From Pycnococcus provasolii (lineage: Eukaryota > Chlorophyta > Pseudoscourfieldiophyceae > Pseudoscourfieldiales > Pycnococcaceae): a stretch of 64,000 nt of DNA. The position numbers were made by a program, and so were the translations under genes. The notes beneath the pieces were generated by a model, which saw nothing but the letters and a program-made list of their open reading frames with translations, ran no database searches and had not been told where the DNA came from. Below are positions 53,804 through 62,763 of the stretch, in pieces. Every line of letters starts with the position of its first letter. Positions within the stretch are counted from its first letter, which is position 1. The stretch covers positions 310,001-374,000 of the forward strand of contig OW568890.1 in assembly GCA_938743325.2 (NCBI GenBank), in the 5' to 3' direction.

Positions 53804-56800
53804 CTACGCTTGACGAGCACGGAACAGACGGCTAAAGAACCCGCCACCGGCGGCGTTGCTACCGTCACCTGCAGTCTTTGAAGTGGGAGCGCCACCCGCG
53901 GCCGACGTGGAACGCCCATCATTTGCACTAACAGGACGACGATTGGTGGAACTCCATGCTGGCCCACGCGGGTCGGCGGGACGCGACGGCGGTGGTGCGG
54001 CTGATGGGCGAGACCCACCTGCACTTGGAGTCTTCGGTCGTGCCGAAGGCTGTGCGCCACCATATCCGAAAGGCTGGCTAGGGCCGCGCGCTGCTGACGT
54101 CGACGCCGCACTCGGACGGCTTGCCGTCGAATGCGCCGATGCAGTTGGTGCCGCAGGAGAAGGTCGCCGAATTGTTGTGTAATGCGGGAATCCAGACACG
54201 CCACGCCGCTGAAGAAATGTGTCGTGATCTCGTCGCTTGCTCGCATCCGTCAGCACATCGCGTGCCTCGCGAAGACGGCGGAAGAGGTCCGCAACCTGTT
54301 TCTCTTTCACCTTCTGCACGAGGCTAACAGTCTCCTCTCCGCTTGCCGCCGACGCAGCGGCAACCTTGTCTGGGTGGCACAGAAGAGCTCGCTTGCGAAA
54401 CGCCGACTTGATTTCGTCCGTTGTCGCCGTTTTCTCGACGCCGAGTACAACGTAGTGATCAATTTCTGTGGCAAGCTTCAGGGGCAGCCCGCCCCCATTC
54501 GGCGCAGAGGTTGGAGTGCTGTGGCTTCGCGTAAACTTCTTCGAAGAGGGGGGGCTACTGCCCTGCTGGGATCGTGTCGACGATCCACCCGTGGCATATG
54601 GCCGCGAACTCGAAGTCGAGCTCGGTCGCGAAGAGCTGTACGAAGACTCGGCACGCGGCGGCGGGGCGTGAGCCTCAGCCTCAGCACGAGCTTGCGCCTC
54701 AGCCTCAGCTTGGGCACGTGCCGCATTCGCGTAAGCAGAGCGCGCCGAGGTTGGTCGTGCCGACGTTGGCCGAGTCGATGCAGACGCAGTGGAGGGGCGT
54801 GACGACGCTGGGGTGTACTCCGAGCGCTCGGTCGAACCGCCCACGTCTGGGTCCGACGCTTCCGCTCCAAGCGGCTGCAGGGGCGGCAAGCCGCGATGCA
54901 GCGCGATCTTACTAGCCTCTTCTCGAAGGCTTGAGTCAGCGCGCACGGCGGCGTCGAGAGCGCGCTGGGCTTCGGCGCGCATCCGTTGTGCACTTTGACT
55001 TGGAAGTTTGCTGCCATGGTTGGACGCCCCCCTTCGACCAGGCGGGCTTCGTGGCGACTGCATGCCACCCAATCCTGCCATGATGTGGCACGCACATGCA
55101 TGTCTCAACTGTGCCTTTGCATTCGATCCATCAGCGGCTATTGCAGCGGTTGAGTCTTCGTAAGCACCTTTCGCGAGCTTTGCAGCGGCATCCCGCTGCA
55201 TGTCGTAGTCACTTCCAACGTGAGACATGAGCTGCTGTGCACACCTCGCCCCTGCAGCGCTTCTGTTTGCGTAAACGCGGCTCGCCCATCGACCCGGTGG
55301 CATCGTGCGCACCACCTGAACGCCAACCCTGAGCGACTTCTCATACGCATCGAGGGCGGCCTGCCACATGCGGCGCCGGAAGCATTCGTTGCCCTCAGCG
55401 TGATATTCCGCCGCTGCGGCAGTGCGCTTGGCCACCTTTGCGGCGCGGCGCGCAGCAGTCCACGGCTCTGGAGATGTCCACTCAAAAGCCTGCCGCGACG
55501 TGAGCGATGCGATTGCGGAAATAGCAGCAGCCGAATGCGAAGCGGCGAGTCGTGCACCGTCCGAATTTGCAAAAAGTGCGATTTCAGCACTAAGAAGAGA
55601 GAATTCCTCCTCGGGAAATGCGAAGAAGCGCATCAAAAACGACTTTGACTCACTGCTGCTTCCAACGGAGACGTTCTGTTCGTTGACGGGTGTGGGCATG
55701 CGAAGAACTACTTGGCATCGTTCCGCGCGTCCGACCGCGAGAAGTGACCGGCAGTACGCGACGGTTGTAGAGTGATAATTCTCACGCAGCTTGCGCATCG
55801 CCGGCGTGCCATTCCTCGGTACAAGCGAGATGCCTGAGTTGCTAAAATGTGCCGCACATTCCGTCACGTAACCACGGGAAGTTTCGTGAGCCTTTTCAAG
55901 GTCGCGCACCGCCAGCGCAAGAGAAGCGCGCGCGTCCTCTGCCGCTGGCCCCGCCATTTCTGAAGAGGCTGGGGTGTTGTCAAGTTCCTCGAGCTCGGTA
56001 AGGTACGTAAGAGCATGCGTGACCGCCTGTGGCAGGAGAAGGCATGCCGAGTTCGACGGCCAAAGCGCGACTTTCGTTTGGTCAGACGGGGTAGGAATTT
56101 CGGCGGCGGTTGCGGTTGACGATACACGTCGACGTCCCTCAGGGGACGACGACATTGGCTTTGATTCAGGTGCGGGTGCTGGCTGCGGCGTTGGTTTTGG
56201 TGGCGAGGCGGAGGAGGGGATTGGTTTTGGCGGTGAGGTTGGTTTGTTGACGCGAGGTGGAGACGACGATGCTGCATGTGCCATCACAGTAGTGGTAGCG
56301 GTAGTGGTGGCGGCAGCAGTAGCAGCAGCAGCAGAAGCAGTGCTTGTGGTTGCCGCTTCTGTTCTGCGAGGTGGCGCAGAGACGCTTGGTGGCGGCATGG
56401 CAGGCGGCACAACACCAGGTGGAGGTAGTGGGGCGGTGGGCAAGCTGTCCTGTGAGGTTGGTGCGGATTGTGTCGGATTCAGTGTGGCTGGCGTGGTGGA
56501 AGCTGCAAGTATCGGCGGCGAGGATGACGTCTGCTGCTCCTGAGCAATGCGTTCGTCTCTCTCCACCTCGTTGACTGCGCGCTCGAGATTTGCCAGCTCA
56601 GCCTCCTCTTCCTCTGATTCAGAGTTGCTGTCTTCAACTTCATTGTCCTCGTCTTCATCAGCCTCTTCTTCTTCGTCGTCGTATTCCTCCTCCTCGTACT
56701 CCTCTTCGTATTCCTCCTCCTCCTCGTCTTCGTATGTGTATTCACTTTCGTCGTCGTCGTCGTCGTCGTAATCCTCTTCCTCGTCGACGCTTGAGTCGAG

Positions 56801-57691
56801 CGGTTGATCTGTCTTGGATACGGAGCGTTGAGGTTGAGCTGGTGAGACTGCCGCTGGCGTCACAGTTGTCGGCGGAACGCCGTACGGGAACGCCGCTGAA
56901 GCGTCCGCCGGAGCAGGCGCTTGCGGCACAGCCGGATGTGCGTTCTTTGCAGTTGCGGCGGCAGTGGAGTTGGCGTTGTCGTCCTGAGTTCCCAGAGCGG
57001 CGTCGAAGAGTCGTTTGCGCAGCCTTTCGAGAGCGCCGCCGACGGCGTCGCCACCCGCGACGGGTTCGTATGCCTCTGCGGAGACGTTTTCGCCCGCCGC
57101 GCGCGCGAGCGCGGTGCGCTTGATATCCGCCCACCCAAGCACGCCTGCGACCCGCGCGACGAGTTGCATACCCTCTTCTCCGTCCGGCTCAATGTTTGCA
57201 ATCTTGATGGCATCTTCCGCTGCTAGCACGTGTCTCTTGACAGCGAGCGCCGCCTCGCACCTCCTTTTGAGCGCGTACACGTCGTCAGGTTTCCGCGCTA
57301 GTCTGGTTGCCCATATGCCAACGGCTGACTGCGCGTCCCCTGCGATGGACGCGGCGTGCGCCATGGCTGCGGCCTGTTTTCCCGCGGGGCTGTACTGGTC
57401 GGGCATCGTGCTTGTTTGGTGCTGGTGTGCTGACGGCGGCTTGTGCGTCGCTGTTGACCCGTTGTTGTAGCCGTTGACGTTAACGCGCATTCCCGGGTGG
57501 TTCTGATAGGCCAAAGGTGCGTACGATCCCCCAGACGACGAGATACTTGCGTGCGCGTTAGATACTCCAAGGGTACTACTCTTACTACCCCCAGCAGGTG
57601 TCCCAGACGTTGTATGCGCGCCCGACATCGGCCTACCTGTCCCCGACGGTGGGAAGGCGGGTAAATAGGTACCAGTGTGACGAGTACTCAT
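53804..57691 (-). CDS. TPR and J-domain co-chaperone (DNAJC7-like), greatly extended
   Basis: 1295 aa from ATG 57691, intron-less. A first helical repeat region (about 70-170: AAAMAHAASIAGDAQSAVGI, DDVYALKRRCEAALAVKRHV) looks TPR-like. A long disordered part follows, with acidic Glu/Asp/Tyr repeats (about 300-360) and Pro/Ser/Ala-rich linkers. A second TPR region lies at about 755-880 (EYHAEGNECFRRRMWQAALD). The J domain is at about 1070-1150: DHYVVLGVEKTATTDEIKSA, FRKRALLCHPDK with the HPD needed to stimulate Hsp70, and RRLREARDVLTD. TPR-plus-J proteins of the DNAJC7 class bind Hsp70/Hsp90 clients. About 500-600 residues longer than DNAJC7 (about 490), mostly low complexity. Confidence 0.85.
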   Translation of the reverse strand: MSTRHTGTYLPAFPPSGTGRPMSGAHTTSGTPAGGSKSSTLGVSNAHASISSSGGSYAPLAYQNHPGMRVNVNGYNNGSTATHKPPSAHQHQTSTMPDQYSPAGKQAAAMAHAASIAGDAQSAVGIWATRLARKPDDVYALKRRCEAALAVKRHVLAAEDAIKIANIEPDGEEGMQLVARVAGVLGWADIKRTALARAAGENVSAEAYEPVAGGDAVGGALERLRKRLFDAALGTQDDNANSTAAATAKNAHPAVPQAPAPADASAAFPYGVPPTTVTPAAVSPAQPQRSVSKTDQPLDSSVDEEEDYDDDDDDESEYTYEDEEEEEYEEEYEEEEYDDEEEEADEDEDNEVEDSNSESEEEEAELANLERAVNEVERDERIAQEQQTSSSPPILAASTTPATLNPTQSAPTSQDSLPTAPLPPPGVVPPAMPPPSVSAPPRRTEAATTSTASAAAATAAATTTATTTVMAHAASSSPPRVNKPTSPPKPIPSSASPPKPTPQPAPAPESKPMSSSPEGRRRVSSTATAAEIPTPSDQTKVALWPSNSACLLLPQAVTHALTYLTELEELDNTPASSEMAGPAAEDARASLALAVRDLEKAHETSRGYVTECAAHFSNSGISLVPRNGTPAMRKLRENYHSTTVAYCRSLLAVGRAERCQVVLRMPTPVNEQNVSVGSSSESKSFLMRFFAFPEEEFSLLSAEIALFANSDGARLAASHSAAAISAIASLTSRQAFEWTSPEPWTAARRAAKVAKRTAAAAEYHAEGNECFRRRMWQAALDAYEKSLRVGVQVVRTMPPGRWASRVYANRSAAGARCAQQLMSHVGSDYDMQRDAAAKLAKGAYEDSTAAIAADGSNAKAQLRHACACHIMAGLGGMQSPRSPPGRRGASNHGSKLPSQSAQRMRAEAQRALDAAVRADSSLREEASKIALHRGLPPLQPLGAEASDPDVGGSTERSEYTPASSRPSTASASTRPTSARPTSARSAYANAARAQAEAEAQARAEAEAHAPPPRAESSYSSSRPSSTSSSRPYATGGSSTRSQQGSSPPSSKKFTRSHSTPTSAPNGGGLPLKLATEIDHYVVLGVEKTATTDEIKSAFRKRALLCHPDKVAAASAASGEETVSLVQKVKEKQVADLFRRLREARDVLTDASKRRDHDTFLQRRGVSGFPHYTTIRRPSPAAPTASAHSTASRPSAASTSAARGPSQPFGYGGAQPSARPKTPSAGGSRPSAAPPPSRPADPRGPAWSSTNRRPVSANDGRSTSAAGGAPTSKTAGDGSNAAGGGFFSRLFRARQA

Positions 57692-58431
57692 ACTACTGTG
57701 ATAAATGAATACGGAATAACGAGGCTAGGCATGCATGCACGCACGCACGCACGCACGGCACTGGAGACACGTAATGCGGAATGCGAAGAGGGCGAGTCAG
57801 GGGCGCGGAGTTTGCGAAGTCCCCCTGTTGGCCGCGGCTTGTTTCCTTTGGCCTGCTTTGGCCTGGATGGATCCCACCCGCAGGTACCTGGAACAATATA
57901 CCCCCCCTCGAACATGTCATGGGGGAACACTGCACAGTCCATGCGTTGTGGTGTGCCTGCCGCATTCGCTTATACATGTAAGAACTATATTTCACGCCAT
58001 ACATATGTATATTCACACCATATACGGTTCACGCCATCCGATGGTTAATCCGGATGGTCAAAGCGGAACAAAAACAATATTGGGGCCCATTCCAAAAGGG
58101 GTGAATGAGCTTGCAAACCTATTGGCCTAGAAGAAGCACATGGTCAAATTACTCAAAAACACTTTGAGCAAACTACCTTAAGGATGTCAGGATGTCAGGG
58201 CAACGGTCGCCTGTTCCTTGTAAGTTTATTTTACTCTTAACCCTAACCTTAGCTAGCCCTATGGAGCCCGGGATTCCGGTTAGGGTTAGGGTTAGGGCTA
58301 GGGTTAGGGTTACGGGTTAGGGTTAGGGTTAGGGTTAGGGTTAGGGTTAGGGTTCGGGTTCGGGTTCCTTTTCGCCCCTTTACCTTTTCCGTTTCATTCT
58401 CATTCGCATTCTCATTTGCCCAAACCACAAC
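57692..58431. other. Divergent intergenic region with GCAC microsatellite and telomere-type array
   Basis: (GCAC)n at about 57733-57756. ATTCACACCATATACGGTTC-like words near 58010. CCCTAACC at 58240-58247 in inverted arrangement to the TTAGGG array listed separately. No gene seen. Confidence 0.5.
58279..58366 (+). repeat. TTAGGG array upstream of the tandem GST-N gene
   Basis: About 88 bp of GGTTAGGG units with GCTAGGG, TACGGG and terminal TTCGGG variants, ending 66 bp before the ATG at 58432. Confidence 0.92.
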
Positions 58432-59469
58432 ATGCGCGTGAGACGAATAGGAGTGGCGCAATCTTGTCATCCTCTCGCCCTGGTTTTATCTCGGCGGTTT
58501 CCTCCTCAACGGGTCCATCATGCGTCTGGTTTCTTGCGCTCTCGGCTAGCCTTGCGCTCTCGTTTGTCGCGTGTGGTATCCTCCTCATCCCAGGGAGGAG
58601 CAGACTCGGGTTCCCAAGGAGGAGGAGGTCCTGGGGGATACGGATCGTCGCCGCTCCAGTACCTCTGCCCGCTCCTCGAATGGGCCGCCACGTCGACAAA
58701 TCCCGCGATACCCAGGAACCGGGCACTGGAAGTACTCACAAGCGGACTCGCGTCTGTCGCACGCCTGCCCTTCGGGACGTCCGTGAACCCCGCACTCGCA
58801 CAAAGTACGTGGAAACGACCGACGAAACCAATTACCGTCTACGAATTCGAAGCGTGTCCCTTCTGCCGACGCGTGCGCGAAGCCGCGGCGGACTTGGACC
58901 TCGACCTCAGAATCCTGCCGTGCCCTAAAAATGGACGCGTGTTCAGAACGCGGGCGGTGGAAGTCGGTGGAAGGGAACAGTTCCCGCTCATGGTTGACGA
59001 GAATAACAGTGACTCCGTCATCATTTACGAAAGCGACGCTATTGTGAAATACCTATACGAAACGTACGGAGGAGGATATGAGGAATCCTCACCTCCAAGA
59101 CTGCTCAGCTCGACTCTGCTCACAGGCTGGATGCCCACAGTCCTGAGACTCGGGCGAGGACTGAGAAGGTACGACGGCGCGAAACCCGAGGCGGCTGGCG
59201 CGCGCATCACATTCTGGTCGTACGAAAACAACCAGTTCGCGCGTCTCGTTCGCGAGGCACTATGCGAGCTCGAGATACCGTACACGCTCAAGGCGTGCGC
59301 GAAAGGTAGCACGAAGCGCGAGGAGTTAAAGGAATTGCAAGGAGGAAGCACGAAGGTTCCTTTTCTCGTCGACGCGGGCACGGGAGAGAATGTGCAGGAC
59401 AGTGAGCAAGCTGTTGCGTACCTGTTCAAAGAGTACAGCTCTCCTCCTCCAGAAGAGGAGATCGAGTAG
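58432..59469 (+). CDS. Tandem GST-N/thioredoxin-fold protein, probably plastid
   Basis: A 345-aa protein. The first 75 residues are Arg/Ser-rich and acid-poor, like a transit peptide, followed by a Gly-rich linker. The first GST N-terminal/glutaredoxin-like domain (about 133-210) has a CPFC redox site: ITVYEFEACPFCRRVREAAA, then QFPLMVDENNSDSVIIYESD with the cis-Pro and the ES(D) glutathione contacts. The second copy (about 250-335: ITFWSYENNQFARLVREALC ... STKVPFLVDAGTGENVQDSE) has lost the Cys pair. This tandem layout matches plant thioredoxin-family proteins of the At4g10000/At5g03880 type. Role: probably thiol redox or glutathione binding, unproven. Confidence 0.8.
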   Translation: MRVRRIGVAQSCHPLALVLSRRFPPQRVHHASGFLRSRLALRSRLSRVVSSSSQGGADSGSQGGGGPGGYGSSPLQYLCPLLEWAATSTNPAIPRNRALEVLTSGLASVARLPFGTSVNPALAQSTWKRPTKPITVYEFEACPFCRRVREAAADLDLDLRILPCPKNGRVFRTRAVEVGGREQFPLMVDENNSDSVIIYESDAIVKYLYETYGGGYEESSPPRLLSSTLLTGWMPTVLRLGRGLRRYDGAKPEAAGARITFWSYENNQFARLVREALCELEIPYTLKACAKGSTKREELKELQGGSTKVPFLVDAGTGENVQDSEQAVAYLFKEYSSPPPEEEIE

Positions 59470-59519
59470 TCAGTAAAACCATTGTTTGTTTATTCGCGCT
59501 GCCCCTCCCTCATCGTCAC

Positions 59520-59627
59520 CGTGATGGCATATTTGGGTGAGCCTCCCTATGTAGCAGCACGGCCGGGATCCCCAACAAAACCACAGGGTTCCCAAACCCC
59601 AATCATGTAGCAGGGGATGCCATCACG
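59520..59627. repeat. 108-bp segment bounded by 11-bp inverted repeats
   Basis: CGTGATGGCAT at 59520-59530 and its exact reverse complement ATGCCATCACG at 59617-59627. Inside, ATGTAGCAG occurs twice. It could be a MITE-like element or an RNA hairpin in the 3' UTR of the GST-N gene. Confidence 0.6.
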
Positions 59628-59714
59628 CCACTAAATCGTGACGTTGGTGCAAAGTTGTTGGTGGCTAAGACAACGACGACAGCAATGCTTTGGCTTCAAG
59701 TGAGTCGTGTGCGT

Positions 59715-59766
59715 GGACGACCTGTGGAAAAAGGAAAACTCAAGTCCATTACTGAACGAGCAATCA
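59715..59766 (-). repeat. Dispersed 3'-flanking element, copy F
   Basis: On the minus strand, downstream of bS21: GCTCGTTCAGTAATGGACTT, then a T/C-rich stretch and GGTCGTCCACG. Weaker than copies A-D but in the same order and orientation relative to its gene. Confidence 0.55.
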
Positions 59767-59812
59767 CAGTTATCAAGTTTCGTTTCGTAGATTCGTATTT
59801 GCCTTGCACCGC

Positions 59813-60328
59813 TTACCAACCACCAACGGCATTCGGATCGTCAAGGAGCGGGTCCCAGGCAGCGCTGTCGTCGCTTGTTGTGTTAACCTCGATGTCCAGC
59901 CTCGGGCTCGAGAAGGAATGCATGTCATCGAAACCAGTCAAGCTGAACGCCGCCTCTGCATCCTTGGCGTTGTTTCTTCCCTGGCGCCTCCTGGGCCTGT
60001 TGTCGAACGGCGAGCCGTACTTGCGCGCGAGCTGCTGGTGGTTGCGTCGCTTGCGTCCCACCTCCTGCTGCTTGCGTTTGATGACGTCCTGTTTATCTTG
60101 GAACGTCTTTCGGCGTCGGAGTTCCCCGACGACGTTACGGTCCATGCACTCTCTGCGGAATCGCAACAGCGCTCGTTCGGTCGGTTCGCGTTCTCCTGGG
60201 ATGACTTCAGAGTTGACGGTCTTTCCTCGTTTCTTCGACGAGCAGACGACCATGGACGAGCCACGAGGAGCTGACTGAGGAGACGACATAGGCGCAGAGA
60301 TGCGCAGGCGAGCCATGGAGAGCATCAT
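59813..60328 (-). CDS. Organellar (probably plastid) ribosomal protein bS21
   Basis: 171 aa from ATG 60328. The core PTERALLRFRRECMDRNVVG, then ELRRRKTFQDKQDVIKRKQQ, is bS21: one long basic helix preceded by the ExxxRxFRRxxxxxG signature. The first 35 residues (MMLSMARLRISAPMSSPQSA) fit a transit peptide. An acidic C-terminal extension of about 60 residues (AFSLTGFDDMHSF ... SAAWDPLLDDPNAVGGW) is not part of classical bS21. The frame begins upstream with GTG (60358), not used. bS21 binds near the 3' end of small-subunit rRNA in bacterial-type ribosomes. Confidence 0.85.
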   Translation of the reverse strand: MMLSMARLRISAPMSSPQSAPRGSSMVVCSSKKRGKTVNSEVIPGEREPTERALLRFRRECMDRNVVGELRRRKTFQDKQDVIKRKQQEVGRKRRNHQQLARKYGSPFDNRPRRRQGRNNAKDAEAAFSLTGFDDMHSFSSPRLDIEVNTTSDDSAAWDPLLDDPNAVGGW

Positions 60329-60822
60329 CGTCACCAAGGAGCGACGTACTGAGCTCACAGTATTTTGCGACGGGGGGGACCCCTGGGGCGGCTGAGAACG
60401 AAACGGGTGGCGAGGGGAGAAAGGGGAGAAGACTTATCCACCCCACCCCCTCCAAGCCAAGGCCCCTCCAGGAAAAATCGACGTCGAAACAGGTATCCCC
60501 TCACAAACAATGTCCCTCAAATGTCCATCAAATCAATGTCCATGGGTGGGAGCCACCTAGGTGGGAGTGCTTTCTTTCCAATTGGGGGTTAGGGAAACAC
60601 CAACCAGCTCATTCCAACCTGAGCCTGCCCTTCCCCCGAACAGAACCCCCAATTGAATCGCCTGCCCTCTCCCCGAACAGAACCCCCAATCTTCTCACGC
60701 AATAAAATCTTGCTCGAATTCTATCCTTCCGGGGATTTCGTTCTCCCCTGTTTGGGTTTTCGTTTGGGTTTCGTCTCTCCCTCTCCCCCCGGCACAACAC
60801 AACACGCGCAGGCTCCTTCACC
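60329..60822. other. Divergent promoter region bS21/cpSRP43 with a direct repeat
   Basis: The 20-bp sequence CCCCGAACAGAACCCCCAAT occurs twice at about 60633 and 60671 (38 bp apart). GGGGGTTAGGG at about 60584-60594. Short repeats of AATGTCC(A/C)TCAAAT near 60515. No gene seen. Confidence 0.5.
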
Positions 60823-62403
60823 ATGTCCGCCGGGCTCCTGCCACGCCATTCGGCTCGTCCCTCGCTACCAGCACGCTCTAGCCATGTTCCTTGTGTAAGG
60901 AAAACACAACTTCCAGGCGTCATTAGTCGGGCCTCTTCATGCGCGTTCAAACTCGTGTGCCACGCCGTCTCGCAGGAGACGTCGTCGTCGTCGGCGTCGT
61001 CAGCGGCGGCGTCATCGTCGTCGGCGTCACTTGAAAAAGATAACACACCTGCTGCAAACAACGTCGAGAAGGAGGACGTTTCCATGCCTAATCCTGATGC
61101 GTCCTCCTCCTCTCCCTCCTCATCTCCATCTCCATCTCCATCCTCTCCATCTCCATCCTCCACCTCCACCTCCTCTGACGACGACGACGGTGAAGGTGAC
61201 GGCCTGGGAATCGACTGGGACAGCTCAGACACGTACGAGCACGCACCGGGCATCGGACTCAACGGCTGGCTTGTCGAAGGACAGGAGGAGTTCAGCAACA
61301 TCGAGGGTGTGCGTGGAGTGCGCGTCGTTCCCCTTGACGACGGAACCGACAGGATCAACCTGCAGTACCACGTCGAGTGGAGCGACGACTACCCAGACAG
61401 CTGGGAACACCACCAGTCGCTCGCGGAGGATGTGCCGCGCGACTACGAGGAGTCGTGGTTCGAGGTGCTACGCGAAAGCAACGCCAAAGTCGTCAGGGAA
61501 CGACTCGAAGGGACGGGGTGCCCTCGTATCGTCCTGCCACGCCTCATCGACAAAGATGGACGTGTCGCACTTCACTACGCCGCGGGAAAAGGCGACGTCG
61601 AAATCGTTGACATGCTCCTGTCTTGTCCAGGCCAAACAATGCACGGGGAAGACGACGAGGAGGAAAATAACACCGCCACCGCGCCGTCTGACGCGTACCT
61701 CAACCTACGCGACAATCTCGGATACACGCCACTTCACATGGCGGCTGGATACGGGCACGTCGAAATCTTGCGCAAGCTCCTCGAGGCTGGTGGCAACCCG
61801 GAAATCGAGGACAACAAGGGAAATACCGTCCTGACGCTCGTCGAGGACCTGCGACGTTCCATGCCAACAGACAGCCCACAGGCGTACACACGACGCGTCG
61901 CGCTGGACGGCGTGCTGAAGGTTGCGCTTGAGTCCATCTACGACGAGGTGGAACCTATCGCCATACTCGACAAGCGCCTGCCAGAGCTCGAGGCGGTGGA
62001 GCTTGGTGCTCCGAACCAGCCCGAGTACCTCGTGACAATGCCCAAGGGTATCGACGGTGAGACGGAGGATGTTTGGATTCGGGCGGACGATATCAGCCCA
62101 GACCTGAGAATTGCGTACGACAGTGGGCTCGAGGTGGCGTATGCCAATCGCGCAACGGGCAAGCGCACAAGGCCTGCACCCGGCGGCAAGGGTACAATCA
62201 CGGAGTACCTCGTGGAGTGGGAGGATGGCACGCCAGACAGCTGGGAACCTGAGGATCGCGTTGCGAGCCCGTTGGCGGACGCTTTCGAGAGGGACGTGCG
62301 CTCACTCAGAAAGGCGGCGAAGGCTGGGGCGGAGGCTGGCAACGGCAAGTGGGTGCTCGCGGACACGAAGCTTGGAACGTTTTTGTTGCCAAAAGAACAG
62401 TAA
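60823..62403 (+). CDS. CAO: Chloroplast signal recognition particle 43 kDa subunit (cpSRP43)
   Basis: 526 aa: a transit peptide and Ser/Asp-rich linker to about 140; chromodomain 1 at about 142-215 (LQYHVEWSDDYPDSWEHHQS); ankyrin repeats at about 220-350 (RVALHYAAGKGDVEIVDMLL, LGYTPLHMAAGYGHVEILRK, IEDNKGNTVLTLVEDLRR); a degenerate chromodomain 2 (YLVTMPKGIDGETEDVWIRA); chromodomain 3 (EYLVEWEDGTPDSWEPEDRV). This order is unique to cpSRP43, the stromal chaperone that binds the DPLG motif of light-harvesting proteins through its ankyrins and hands them to ALB3 with cpSRP54. An acidic insert (EDDEEENN) splits the ankyrin region. This gene is the best evidence for a green plastid lineage. Confidence 0.95.
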   Translation: MSAGLLPRHSARPSLPARSSHVPCVRKTQLPGVISRASSCAFKLVCHAVSQETSSSSASSAAASSSSASLEKDNTPAANNVEKEDVSMPNPDASSSSPSSSPSPSPSSPSPSSTSTSSDDDDGEGDGLGIDWDSSDTYEHAPGIGLNGWLVEGQEEFSNIEGVRGVRVVPLDDGTDRINLQYHVEWSDDYPDSWEHHQSLAEDVPRDYEESWFEVLRESNAKVVRERLEGTGCPRIVLPRLIDKDGRVALHYAAGKGDVEIVDMLLSCPGQTMHGEDDEEENNTATAPSDAYLNLRDNLGYTPLHMAAGYGHVEILRKLLEAGGNPEIEDNKGNTVLTLVEDLRRSMPTDSPQAYTRRVALDGVLKVALESIYDEVEPIAILDKRLPELEAVELGAPNQPEYLVTMPKGIDGETEDVWIRADDISPDLRIAYDSGLEVAYANRATGKRTRPAPGGKGTITEYLVEWEDGTPDSWEPEDRVASPLADAFERDVRSLRKAAKAGAEAGNGKWVLADTKLGTFLLPKEQ

Positions 62404-62455
62404 AAACAAAAAAATAGATGAAAACACATAATGAACTGATTTTGGTTCACGTTCT

Positions 62456-62760
62456 TCACGGCGATGTCGCGAGGTCGACGGCGAGACGAACGTACTCCTC
62501 CTCCTTCTCCAGCATGACGAAGTGTCCGCAGTCAAGCTCGCGGTGCTTGCAGCCCCTGAAGTGTGTCGTGTTAAGCTCGCGTAGACTGTCGATGGGACAT
62601 GTCGCGTCGTTCACACCGGACACTTGCACAATCTCCAGCTTGCCACCTTCACTCATCGCTCCCACTTTCTGAAACACGCTAGTCATCGCGTCGCACGGAA
62701 CGATGGTATGGCGATGGATTCCATCAATATTCGTCAAGGTTACATGTGTAATTTGTTCAC
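62456..62760 (-). pseudogene. C-terminal alpha/beta-hydrolase fragment behind the proteasome gene
   Basis: Starting right after the proteasome stop (62764), in a different frame, about 100 codons read ITHVTLTNIDGIHRHTIVPC, then KLEIVQVSGVNDATCPIDSL and HRELDCGHFVMLEKEEEYVR. The G-x-x-D-x-x-x-P and CGHFVMLE segments are those holding the acid and His of the alpha/beta-hydrolase triad. No nucleophile elbow lies upstream, because that DNA is the proteasome gene. Codon bias is strong. First in-frame ATG 62686; a CAG that could end an intron lies near 62666. Most likely a 5'-truncated relic, or the last exon of a gene using a long intron. Confidence 0.5.
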
Positions 62761-62763
62761 TGC

